Program-made: the position numbers and the translations under genes
Notes under the pieces: model-generated
Databases searched by the model: none
The model's input: only the letters and a program-made list of their open reading frames with translations
Told to the model about the DNA's origin: nothing
Shown here: positions 25,141-32,656 of the stretch, one piece after another
Layout: each line of letters starts with the position of its first letter
How positions within the stretch are numbered: the first letter of the stretch is position 1
Assembly: GCF_014982975.1 (NCBI RefSeq)
Contig: NZ_JADCKL010000002.1
Span: forward strand, 310,001 to 374,000
Direction of reading: 5' to 3'
DNA length: 64,000 bases
Source: Claveliimonas monacensis
Lineage (GTDB): Bacteria > Bacillota > Clostridia > Lachnospirales > Lachnospiraceae

Positions 25141-25815
25141 TTACTTCTTTCCCTCCAGGAGTCCAATCACCTCCGTCAGGTCCCGGCACACCCGGAAGGC
25201 CAGCCTCTTTAGCTCCTCATCCGGCTGCACCAGGTCCGGCACCATGACTGCCGTCATGCCTGCGGCGGATGCGGACCGGATGCCATTGGGCGAGTCCTCC
25301 AGTGCCATGCTCCGCTCCGGCGCTGTGCCCAGAAGGGCGCAGGCCTTCAGGTAGATCTCCGGGTCCGGCTTGGCGTTCTCCACCATATCGCCAAACATAA
25401 AGCCGTCGAAATAGGAGTAGATCCCTCCCCGCTTCAGCATGTAGGTGGAGTGCTCTCTTCGGGAGGAGGTGGCCACCGCCATCCTGTATCCGTTCTCCCT
25501 CCCGTAGGAGAGGAGCTCCAGGACTCCCGGCTTCAGAGGCACGCCCTCCGTCTCCTCGATCTGCCTGTAATACCGCCTCGTCCGTTCGGCGAATTCCTCC
25601 ATGGGAAAGTCCGGTCCAAAGACTCTGTGAAAAAATTCCGTCCTGCTCTTCAGGTTCATGCCCAGAGTGTGGTAGATCTGCTCCCCCACCTGGCCTGCTC
25701 CCAGCTCCTCTCCAGCCATGTTCCAGGTTCGCTGCACAACTCGCTCTGAGTCAAACAGAAGTCCGTCCATGTCAAACACCAGGGCTTCTATACTCCCCTG
25801 CCTTCCGGCGCCCAT
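25141..25815 (-). CDS. HAD superfamily hydrolase, beta-phosphoglucomutase-like
   Basis: The protein has 224 aa. HAD motif I is VFDMDGLLFDSERV, motif II is VATSSRREH, and the GxxKPDPEIY-type motif reads NAKPDPEIYL before ALEDSPNGIRSA. These are features of the subfamily I phosphatase/phosphomutase group. The substrate is unknown. The ATG overlaps the stop of the 53-codon ORF upstream (TGATG), so translation is coupled. Confidence 0.88.
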   Translation of the reverse strand: MGAGRQGSIEALVFDMDGLLFDSERVVQRTWNMAGEELGAGQVGEQIYHTLGMNLKSRTEFFHRVFGPDFPMEEFAERTRRYYRQIEETEGVPLKPGVLELLSYGRENGYRMAVATSSRREHSTYMLKRGGIYSYFDGFMFGDMVENAKPDPEIYLKACALLGTAPERSMALEDSPNGIRSASAAGMTAVMVPDLVQPDEELKRLAFRVCRDLTEVIGLLEGKK

Positions 25816-25976
25816 CAGAATTCAATCCCCTGTCCCAGGGCGTCCTTCAGGTAGCTGGTGACGTCCTCCAGCTTCCGGATCATCTCCTGCTTCTCCTCCC
25901 AGGCATCCCCTGTCATCTCTTTGTTCACAAGTGCGTTTTTTACGTGTTTCAGTTCACGGATCAGTTCTTCTGTCAT
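25815..25976 (-). CDS. Small conserved-looking ORF (53 aa), coupled to the HAD gene
   Basis: The frame reads MTEELIRELKHVKNALVN and ends YLKDALGQGIEF. It is charged and predicted all helical. GGAG lies about 10 nt before the ATG and the TGA overlaps the HAD start codon, a strong sign that it is translated. No family is recognised. It lies 19 nt after the small membrane protein gene, so the three form one operon. Confidence 0.65.
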   Translation of the reverse strand: MTEELIRELKHVKNALVNKEMTGDAWEEKQEMIRKLEDVTSYLKDALGQGIEF

Positions 25977-25995
25977 AACAGCGTCTCTCCTTCGC

Positions 25996-26256
25996 TCATC
26001 GTTTTTCCCGGGACGGAAGACCGTTGTCCGCCAGTCCCATTTCCCGCTTCAGCGGTTCATCGGGGATATCCTTCGCCTCGTCCACTCGCTTCCAGAAATG
26101 GGTGAGGGCAAAGGCTGTCCGGCTTCCAAAACGGAGTCTTCCGATCTCTCCGTTCATCCCAAGGCTTCTTGTGCCAAGCCAGTATTCTGTGAGCATCCAG
26201 CACACTGCAACCAGCGCCGCCGCAAAAAGAATGATCAAAAGAATTTCTCTCGTCAT
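25996..26256 (-). CDS. Small membrane protein of unknown function
   Basis: The protein has 86 aa from ATG 26256 (MTREILLIILFAAAL), with GGGAGG 8 nt upstream. One N-terminal membrane span (about residues 4-24) is followed by a charged cytoplasmic tail. It is first in a three-gene minus-strand operon with the 53-aa ORF and the HAD hydrolase. Confidence 0.6.
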   Translation of the reverse strand: MTREILLIILFAAALVAVCWMLTEYWLGTRSLGMNGEIGRLRFGSRTAFALTHFWKRVDEAKDIPDEPLKREMGLADNGLPSREKR

Positions 26257-26492
26257 AGCTTCCGCCTCCCTTCTTATCTTTGTTTTAATTGTAGTTCCTT
26301 TTTCTGTAATAGTCAATTATTTATCTGATAATTACTGTTTTTATTTTTGTTTATTACACTCTTTTCTCCTGCCTGTTTTTCCTGAAAGTGTTATAATAGA
26401 GAAGTCGGCGGCGCATCGGAGGCATCCGTCTCCGCAGACAGACAGTTCGGCGTCCGTCAGCGGCGCCGTATTTTCAGAAAGGAATGACAGCA

Positions 26493-27152
26493 TTGAACAG
26501 ATTAACTACCTACATTCTGAAGCGCTATCTGCTCCTTCTTGCGAGCCTGGCCATCATGGCCTTCGGCGTGGCCTTTTCCATCAAGGCGAGCCTTGGCACT
26601 TCTCCCATATCAAGCGTACCCTATGTGATCAGCCTCTTCTCCCCTCTGACTGTGGGGACGGCCACCATTGCCATGCACTGCGTCTTTATCCTGCTGCAGA
26701 TCCTGATCCTGCGAAAAAATTATCATCCCATCCAGCTCATGCAGCTCCCGGTAGCCTTTTTCTTCGGCTATCTGACGGACTTCGGCGTGTGGGCCGTGCA
26801 GGGCATCTCCTGCCACACATACTGGCAGCAGTGGATCGTCTGCCTCATCGGCATCCTGCTGGTAGCCGCCGGCGTCAGCCTGGAGGTGAAGGCCGGCGTG
26901 GTGGTGCTGGCCGGAGAAGGGGTTGTGCTGGCCATCTGCAGGGCAGTCCCCTCCCTCAAGTTCGGCTACATGAAGGTGAGCTTTGATGTGACTCTCGTCG
27001 TCATCGCCTGCATCTTATCCATCAGCTTTACGGGCCGTCTCCAGGGGGTCCGGGAGGGAACCGTTGCCGCGGCCGTCATGGTGGGGCTCATCGCCAGGCA
27101 GTTCGGCAAGGTGCTGGCCAGATGGAAGCTGGAGGACGAGCAGAGCTCGTAA
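26493..27152 (+). CDS. YczE/YitT-like integral membrane protein
   Basis: The protein has 219 aa and about 5-6 membrane spans. The N-terminal block GVAFSIKASLGTSPISSVPY is typical of the YczE-type family, whose function is unknown. The TTG at 26493 is preferred because AAAGGA lies 9 nt upstream. The ATG at 26484 directly abuts that SD and would have no spacing. A TATAAT at about 26391 without a good -35 may drive it. Confidence 0.65.
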   Translation: MNRLTTYILKRYLLLLASLAIMAFGVAFSIKASLGTSPISSVPYVISLFSPLTVGTATIAMHCVFILLQILILRKNYHPIQLMQLPVAFFFGYLTDFGVWAVQGISCHTYWQQWIVCLIGILLVAAGVSLEVKAGVVVLAGEGVVLAICRAVPSLKFGYMKVSFDVTLVVIACILSISFTGRLQGVREGTVAAAVMVGLIARQFGKVLARWKLEDEQSS

Positions 27153-27287
27153 AGCACTGACCGGGCCGGGGACGGGCAGGCTGTGTAAAGGTTTTTATGG
27201 ACGGATCTTAGCGCAAAATGTATAATCAAAGTATCTTTACCAGAAGACTGTAAATTGAAAAAAATCTATGAAAGGACGGACACTGCC

Positions 27288-27815
27288 ATGAAATGCCCTT
27301 ACTGCGGTCAAGAGACTCCCGACGACTCCACCTTCTGCGCTGAGTGCGGCGAAAGACTGGACGACATGCCCCTGGATCCCTCCCTCGATTTTCCGGAGGA
27401 CCCGGAGGAACAAAAACCCCGGGGAAAGAAAAAGACGCCCCTGCTGATCGCGGCCTACGAAAGCAGACAGTCCAAGTCAGGGGATGACTCCTCTTCCACC
27501 GATGTCTCTGCCGCAGACAGCGGCTACATTCTTCCCCAGAGCAGTGCCCGGCTCCTCACGGAGAGGGACCTGAGCGGCTTGTCCCTTAGGGAGATCAACT
27601 ATGCCAAAAATGAAATTTACGCGCGCCACGGACGGATGTTCAACTCCCGGGAGCTCCAGGATTATTTCAACAGCCAGAGCTGGTACAGCGGGGCTGTCTC
27701 CCCGGAGGACTTCAGCGAGTCTGTCCTGTCCGATGTGGAGAAGCAGAACGCACAGTTCCTCTCCAGCGCGGAGTTTTCCATGGATCCAAATGGGTATCAG
27801 CTTGACGCAAACTGA
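27288..27815 (+). CDS. Zinc-ribbon and YARHG domain protein
   Basis: The protein has 175 aa from ATG 27288. The N-terminal zinc ribbon has two CxxC pairs (CPYCGQETPDDSTFCAECG). An acidic and Ser-rich linker follows, then a YARHG domain (INYAKNEIYARHGRMF and SWYSG). YARHG domains are usually extracytoplasmic, but no membrane segment is visible here. Function unknown. Confidence 0.75.
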   Translation: MKCPYCGQETPDDSTFCAECGERLDDMPLDPSLDFPEDPEEQKPRGKKKTPLLIAAYESRQSKSGDDSSSTDVSAADSGYILPQSSARLLTERDLSGLSLREINYAKNEIYARHGRMFNSRELQDYFNSQSWYSGAVSPEDFSESVLSDVEKQNAQFLSSAEFSMDPNGYQLDAN

Positions 27816-27859
27816 GGCAAAAGGCGCAACTCTCCTGCCGGTAGATTGCCTGCTGCACC

Positions 27860-28313
27860 ATGCGAGGGGTAAAATGGGCGCAGGAGGAATTGGCTGACAA
27901 GCTGTTTGTATCGGATAAAACAGTCAGCAAGTGGGAACCAGGCATTGTACGCGCATGAGACGGATGGGACTGAAAATCCTGCGGCAAATTCCCTGGACAG
28001 GTCAGTGCGCAGCTTCCTCCGCCAGCGGAAAAAGCTGTGGATATCTGCGTTTCTTGTCTCTCTGGGCATTGTCATCGCAGAGACTATTTTAATGCTTGCT
28101 TCCGGAATGACTGCAGCGCAGATGGGGGACAGCCTTTATGTCTCATTTGTCATGCTCCTCTTTGCGGGAGGGCTTTGCATCTTTGTCAGAGAAGTCCTGC
28201 CGCCCTGCTATGACAGGGACAGGATCAATTTTGTCTCCCAAGGCATACTCCGGATCCATATGCCCGGTCTGACATTCAACAACCGGATATCCCACCTTAT
28301 TGCTAAAGTTTAA
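27860..28313 (+). pseudogene. Decayed HTH (XRE) regulator with membrane C-terminal domain
   Basis: A short frame from 27860 contains WAQEELADKLFVSDKTVSKW, the recognition part of an XRE helix-turn-helix, and stops after a few more codons. Overlapping in another frame (from about 27930) is the C-terminal half of such a regulator: QALYAHETDGTENPAA, two membrane spans and LTFNNRISHL. The middle of the gene and the first helix are missing, so an internal deletion plus frameshift is likely. Confidence 0.7.
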
Positions 28314-28415
28314 AAATATCTGCATGTGTTCCGGTATCAACAAACGTAAGTGTTAGAATGTCATTTTCAATCTCAAAAAATTTGCAAAAAAATGGTCGAA
28401 AAAATTTTTAAAAAA

Positions 28416-28442
28416 TTAGCACTCATCCCTTGACAGTGCTAA
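28416..28442 (+). promoter_or_regulatory. CIRCE element (HrcA operator)
   Basis: TTAGCACTC - 9 nt - CAGTGCTAA matches the CIRCE inverted repeat with one mismatch. It overlaps the -35 region of the hsp20 promoter, the usual repressor position. A second copy of the right half (GACAGTGCTAACAAT) recurs at 28556-28570 in the leader. Confidence 0.9.
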
Positions 28443-28458
28443 CAATAAGTGTTATAGT
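28430..28458 (+). promoter_or_regulatory. Sigma-A promoter of hsp20
   Basis: TTGACA (28430-28435) and TATAGT (28453-28458) are separated by 17 nt. The transcript would have a leader of about 140 nt with several hairpins. Confidence 0.88.
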
Positions 28459-28581
28459 ACAACTAGAACAAAGGAAAGGGGTTCAAAAAGGAGCGGTGCT
28501 CCGGCAGAACGAACCGCTTCCGGTGTTCCGAGAACTCGACACCTCGGATTTCTCCGACAGTGCTAACAATTACAACATATG

Positions 28582-28598
28582 ATCTTTTGAAAGGAGAT
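28582..28598 (+). promoter_or_regulatory. Candidate FourU-type RNA thermometer over the hsp20 SD
   Basis: ATCTTTT (28582-28588) can pair with AGGAGAT (28592-28598) around the 3-nt loop GAA, including two U-G pairs. This hides the Shine-Dalgarno AGGAG of hsp20 with a run of four U, as in FourU thermometers. The very short loop makes stability uncertain. Confidence 0.5.
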
Positions 28599-28605
28599 AT
28601 GACTT

Positions 28606-29067
28606 ATGATGATGCCTAGTATTTTTGGAGAAAACTTATTTGATGACTGGATGGACTTCCCATTCGACGATGATTTTGACAAATACTTCTTTGGAAAGAA
28701 GAACCCGTTATATGGAAAACATGCTAAGAATATGATGAAGACCGACGTGAAGGAGACAGACAACAGCTACGAGGTAGACATTGACCTGCCTGGATTTAAG
28801 AAGGACGAGATCAACGCCAAACTGGAGAACGGATACCTTACCATCTCCGCCGCCAAGGGACTTGACAAGGACGAGAAGGATAAGAAGGGCAAATACATCC
28901 GCAAGGAGCGCTACGCAGGTGCCATGAGCAGAAGCTTCTATGTGGGCGAGGGCGTGACCCAGGATGAGATCAAGGCCAAATACGAGGACGGTATCCTGAA
29001 GCTGACTGTTCCGAAAAAGGACGCAAAGGCTGTTGAGAAGAACGACTACATTGCCATCGAAGGATAA
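28606..29067 (+). CDS. hsp20: Small heat-shock protein, Hsp20/alpha-crystallin family
   Basis: The protein has 153 aa. The N-terminal arm is rich in Asp/Phe. The alpha-crystallin domain (about 45-140) includes YEVDIDLPGFKKDEI, SRSFYVGEGV and the conserved YEDGILKLTVPKK. It is an ATP-independent holdase chaperone in the cytoplasm. Control by HrcA is indicated by the CIRCE site and possibly by temperature through the leader. Confidence 0.95.
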   Translation: MMMPSIFGENLFDDWMDFPFDDDFDKYFFGKKNPLYGKHAKNMMKTDVKETDNSYEVDIDLPGFKKDEINAKLENGYLTISAAKGLDKDEKDKKGKYIRKERYAGAMSRSFYVGEGVTQDEIKAKYEDGILKLTVPKKDAKAVEKNDYIAIEG

Positions 29068-29116
29068 TTTTCCAAAGGATGATTTTCCAGAGGATCATTT
29101 CCCCGGAAATGGAATG

Positions 29117-29146
29117 GGCGGTTCCCGAAAGGGAGCCGCCTTTTTT
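29117..29146 (+). terminator. Terminator of hsp20
   Basis: GGCGGTTCCC / GGGAGCCGCC with a GAAA tetraloop is followed by TTTTTT. Confidence 0.9.
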
Positions 29147-29244
29147 ATGCCTTCTTTAATCATTCCATAGCAACAAAAAAACAATTCAGATATGCGAGCC
29201 TGCGACAGATCATTTCACCCCATTTTTCTCTGCCGGCTTCACGG

Positions 29245-29667
29245 TTAAATAGGAAGCTCCAGATAGATATCCTTTCCTTCCTTGATAGAGATTACAACCT
29301 TACCGCTCTTGATGGTCGTAACTGCTCCCTGCACGCTGGCAGCTGCCTCCACTGCCGGTGCTGCTGACGTCCCTTCAGCTGTCTCCTCCTGCGGCGCTTC
29401 TTCCTCGCCGTTGTCATCCTTGTATCCTTCCACATTGTCAGGTGTAAGAGGACATAAGGAGTCGCTTGTCTTGGTCAGCTTTGCGCCAAGCACCTGTTTG
29501 ATCTTCAGGCAGCCGTCCAGAGACAGCAGTCCGGAGTCAACCAGCTCATCAAAAATGGCGGGATCTTCAAGGTTGGCGGCCTCGATGGTGATTCCTGCCT
29601 CCGCCCTGCAGCAAAGCACTGCCGGATCATTTTCATGCTGTTTTGCGGTTTCCGCTGTAATTGACAT
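29245..29667 (-). CDS. Stand-alone PrdA N-terminal-domain paralogue
   Basis: The protein has 140 aa from ATG 29667, which has AGGAGG 8 nt upstream; the ATG at 29673 is too close to the SD. It aligns with PrdA residues 1-132 along its full length: DPAVLCCRAEAGITIEAANL, DSGLLSLDGCL, SDSLCPLTPDNVEG, an acidic/Ala linker and the closing strand motif IKEGKDIYLELPI, then stop. PrdA Cys68 is Ser here; the other module cysteines are kept. It is preceded by its own promoter and lies about 20 kb from the prd operon. A role as partner or regulator of the reductase is inference. Confidence 0.85.
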   Translation of the reverse strand: MSITAETAKQHENDPAVLCCRAEAGITIEAANLEDPAIFDELVDSGLLSLDGCLKIKQVLGAKLTKTSDSLCPLTPDNVEGYKDDNGEEEAPQEETAEGTSAAPAVEAAASVQGAVTTIKSGKVVISIKEGKDIYLELPI

Positions 29668-29700
29668 TGCCATTACCTCCTAATGTTTTTTCTATCTTTA

Positions 29701-29730
29701 AGTATAGTAATTTCGGAGCGCAAAAGCCAA
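29701..29730 (-). promoter_or_regulatory. Promoter of the PrdA N-domain paralogue
   Basis: On the minus strand TTGGCT (29725-29730) and TATACT (29701-29706) are separated by 18 nt, about 34 nt before the start codon. Confidence 0.7.
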
Positions 29731-29761
29731 TTGATTTTACAATTTTACTTATAGATGGTTT

Positions 29762-31291
29762 CTATCGCTCTGCCTGTCTGCCGCACAGTCTCTCCCTCAT
29801 CTGATCTGCCTGGCGGGCGTCAAAATAGGGGAGCGCGTGGGTCATGTCCCCTGCCCCCGCCAGAAGGTGGAGCGTGCCCTTGCATATGCCGCAGGCCCGG
29901 GCGATGAAATTCTGCTCCAGGGTCACGTGCTGTACGTTCGCGTACCGCACCGCCACCACCCTGCGCCCAAAGCAGCCTGAGGCGGCCTTGACAAATCCAT
30001 CGCTCATGACAAGGCCGGATGTGAGATAGCGAAGAGCCAGGGAGGCCGGGCCGGACAGTGCGAGAAGGATGAGGCCGGACAGCGCCGCCGGGTGATACAG
30101 CTGCAGGTGCTCCGCCGGCACATAGGCCGGCAACCAGAGGAGAGCCAGCGCTCCCGCCGCTGCCACGCATACCTCATACAGGAGGAGGGGCCAGAGCCAG
30201 GCAGCCCAGGCGGAACGGGGCTGCCTTTGCACCTGCCGGGCCGCGATAGCAGCAAACTCCGGTAAAATGACCCGCAGCCTCTCACACACCTCCTTCTCCG
30301 AACCATAGAGGATGAGGAAGGAGTTCTTCTCCCCCTTGTCGTCCCCCATGCCCACATTGACGATCTCCGCCATGTATTTCCCCAGCAGGCGGGCGATCAG
30401 CGTCTGGCGCAGCTTCAGTGCCTGTATCATGTCCACGGGGATGGTGTACTCCACCTTCTTCAGCACGCCGTAGCGGATACAGATCCGGTCCCGCTGCCGC
30501 TTCACCCGGAAATCCAGATACCGCACAAAGTCCTTCACAATGTCCCACACAGCGGACAGGATGATGGCGATGGCTGCCAGGAAGCTCACCGCGGACCGGA
30601 GGAGGGAGTCCAGGGCGTTCTCCCCTTCCAGGGCCTCCGCTGCCATGACCACAGCGCCCACAAGGCCCAGGATCACGACCAGGATGGGCAGCACGCTCAT
30701 GGAGCAGACGCCGTGTCGGATAATGTCCCCGGAGCCGGCCCGGAAATCATAGGTCTCCTCCCGGCTTTCCTGCGGCGCAGCTGCAGCATCTGCCTCCTCC
30801 CCCTCCCCTCTCAGAAGGGACTCCACCCTGGCCTTAAATGCCTCCGCCTTCGCCCTTTTCAGGACAATGGTCACATCTGTGCTGTTGGCTGTGGAGAGGC
30901 TCCCTGTGTCCATCTTGACCTTGCAGGTTCCCATGAGCATCTCAAAGAGGTTCTGCTCCAGGTTGATGTTGGAGATATTTTTGATGCCAATGACATGCTC
31001 CGAGCCGTTGATCGTATGCTTCTCAATGACAATGGCCTGGTCCTGGACGGAGATCCATGTCTTTGACCAGGTCCACCAGGTCTTTCCAATGCTGAAAAGC
31101 AGAAGGCCGAGACAGATGAGGAGACCCAGCAGGACCCGTCTGTCCGCCAGAAGGGAGCCGCTCACCTCCAGCAGCTCGTCCGCGTTCTGGATAAAGATGC
31201 CCGCCAGCACTGCCAGCAGGGCGTAGGTCCCAGTCCCCACCCGCTCCGCCACCACGGATACATGATTTCTGAACTTTTTATTCTCTTCCAT
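29762..31291 (-). CDS. PH domain-containing membrane protein (YdbT-like)
   Basis: The protein has 509 aa from ATG 31291 (MEENKKFRNHV; GGGAG 7 nt upstream). It has paired membrane spans near the N-terminus, in the middle and at about 400-440, each followed by a bacterial PH (bPH2) domain, the layout of YdbT proteins. It overlaps the YdbS-like gene by 14 nt; YdbS/YdbT pairs are found together in Firmicutes. In some Bacillus strains the pair gives resistance to bacteriocins, but the function here is unknown. Confidence 0.78.
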   Translation of the reverse strand: MEENKKFRNHVSVVAERVGTGTYALLAVLAGIFIQNADELLEVSGSLLADRRVLLGLLICLGLLLFSIGKTWWTWSKTWISVQDQAIVIEKHTINGSEHVIGIKNISNINLEQNLFEMLMGTCKVKMDTGSLSTANSTDVTIVLKRAKAEAFKARVESLLRGEGEEADAAAAPQESREETYDFRAGSGDIIRHGVCSMSVLPILVVILGLVGAVVMAAEALEGENALDSLLRSAVSFLAAIAIILSAVWDIVKDFVRYLDFRVKRQRDRICIRYGVLKKVEYTIPVDMIQALKLRQTLIARLLGKYMAEIVNVGMGDDKGEKNSFLILYGSEKEVCERLRVILPEFAAIAARQVQRQPRSAWAAWLWPLLLYEVCVAAAGALALLWLPAYVPAEHLQLYHPAALSGLILLALSGPASLALRYLTSGLVMSDGFVKAASGCFGRRVVAVRYANVQHVTLEQNFIARACGICKGTLHLLAGAGDMTHALPYFDARQADQMRERLCGRQAER

Positions 31292-31781
31292 GGTCCATCT
31301 CCCGCCTCTCTTCTCTCTGCTCTGCCGCGATCGCGTTGATCCGCTTCCTGAGAGTGTCCGCAATCCTCTCCGCCCGCTCCGTGTCCAGGAAGGCGATGGT
31401 CACGTCCCCTCCCGCTGTGGTGACGATCACCTTTGCCACCCCGAAGGCCCGGTCCAGGGGGCCGGTCCGCATCTCCAGCTTGTGAAGCCTCTCGATGGGC
31501 ACGATATGCCGTTTCACGAAGAGGTATCCCTCCTGGATGTCGATGCACTCCTCATTGATGCCGTACCGGTAGCGGCAGAAGCGGAACCAGGGGCTGACGC
31601 ACACATCCGCCAGGATAAAGAGGGCCGCCCCGAGGGAGATCCATTTCCCTATGACAATATCCTCCGGAAATACCCAGAAATAATCCACAGCCCCGATGAC
31701 AGCCAGCAGGATGACCCCTGTGACCGCCCCCGCCGCGTACATGCAGCGCAGGGCATTTTTTGACAGCTTCTCGTATACCAT
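31278..31781 (-). CDS. PH domain-containing membrane protein (YdbS-like)
   Basis: The protein has 167 aa. Two membrane spans (about 17-37 and 47-67) precede one bPH2 domain (YRYGINEECIDIQEGYLF and VPIERLHKLEMRTGPLDRAFGV, a typical signature). It is first in a two-gene operon with the YdbT-like protein. Confidence 0.82.
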   Translation of the reverse strand: MVYEKLSKNALRCMYAAGAVTGVILLAVIGAVDYFWVFPEDIVIGKWISLGAALFILADVCVSPWFRFCRYRYGINEECIDIQEGYLFVKRHIVPIERLHKLEMRTGPLDRAFGVAKVIVTTAGGDVTIAFLDTERAERIADTLRKRINAIAAEQREERREMDHGRE

Positions 31782-31816
31782 TTTCCTTCCTCCCTCTGTA
31801 TTGTTTTTGTTGCTTT

Positions 31817-31845
31817 ATACTATCACAATAATACAGACAGGTCAA
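31817..31845 (-). promoter_or_regulatory. Promoter of the ydbS-ydbT-like operon
   Basis: On the minus strand TTGACC (31840-31845) and TAGTAT (31817-31822) are separated by 17 nt. The divergent regulator gene may use TGCTATACT (31905-31913), an extended -10 without a good -35. Confidence 0.6.
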
Positions 31846-31945
31846 TCCATTCTCATTTCTTAAAAAAAATGTTAGAATTATGAAGAAAAAAACTCATATC
31901 CATCTGCTATACTGCATTTGAAAACAAAAACGGAGGGGATTTTCG

Positions 31946-32656
31946 ATGGAACAATACAGCATTTTAGTGGTGGACGACGACCGGGAGATCGTCCGCTCCC
32001 TGGGCAGGCTCCTGGAGCTGGAGGGCTACCGGGTGCTGACGGCCTTTAACGGCATGGAGGCCCTGGACCGGCTGGAGACTGACACGGTCCACCTGATCCT
32101 CCTGGACGTGATGATGCCGCAGCTCAACGGGCTCTCCGCCCTCATGCGCATCCGCCAGAAGCACAACATCCCTGTCATCATCCTGTCCGCCAAGACAGAG
32201 GAGAGCGACAAGGTCTCCGGCCTCACCATGGGGGCTGACGACTATGTGACAAAGCCCTACAACACGGCGGAGCTGATGGCCCGGGTGCGGTCCCAGCTGA
32301 GAAGGTATTTCTCTCTGGGCTCGGCGGCAGGGGATGGCAATGTCTCCGGCAATGTGCTGAAAAACGGCGGTCTCCTGCTGGACCGGAACGCAAAGCAGCT
32401 CACCGTGGACGGGGAGCCGGTCCGGCTGACAGCCACAGAGTACAAGATACTGGAGCTCCTCATGGAGCACCCGGGCTACGTCTTCTCGGCAGAGCAGATT
32501 TACAGCCGGGTGTGGCAGGAGGACGCCTACGCCGGCGAGAAGACGGTGATGGTCCACATACGCAGGATACGGGAGAAGATCGAGATCACTCCGAAAAACC
32601 CAAAATATTTAAAGGTGGTGTGGGGAATTGGCTACAAGATTGAAAAATATGATTAA
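31946..32656 (+). CDS. Response regulator, OmpR family (VanR-like)
   Basis: The protein has 236 aa. The receiver domain has the acidic pair VVDDDRE, phospho-acceptor Asp in LILLDVMMPQ, Thr/Ser region ILSAKTEE and the Lys in YVTKPYN. A winged-helix DNA-binding domain covers about 135-232 (YKILELLMEHPGYVFSAEQI, then VMVHIRRIREKI). It overlaps the histidine kinase gene by 29 nt, so they are co-expressed. Confidence 0.94.
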   Translation: MEQYSILVVDDDREIVRSLGRLLELEGYRVLTAFNGMEALDRLETDTVHLILLDVMMPQLNGLSALMRIRQKHNIPVIILSAKTEESDKVSGLTMGADDYVTKPYNTAELMARVRSQLRRYFSLGSAAGDGNVSGNVLKNGGLLLDRNAKQLTVDGEPVRLTATEYKILELLMEHPGYVFSAEQIYSRVWQEDAYAGEKTVMVHIRRIREKIEITPKNPKYLKVVWGIGYKIEKYD

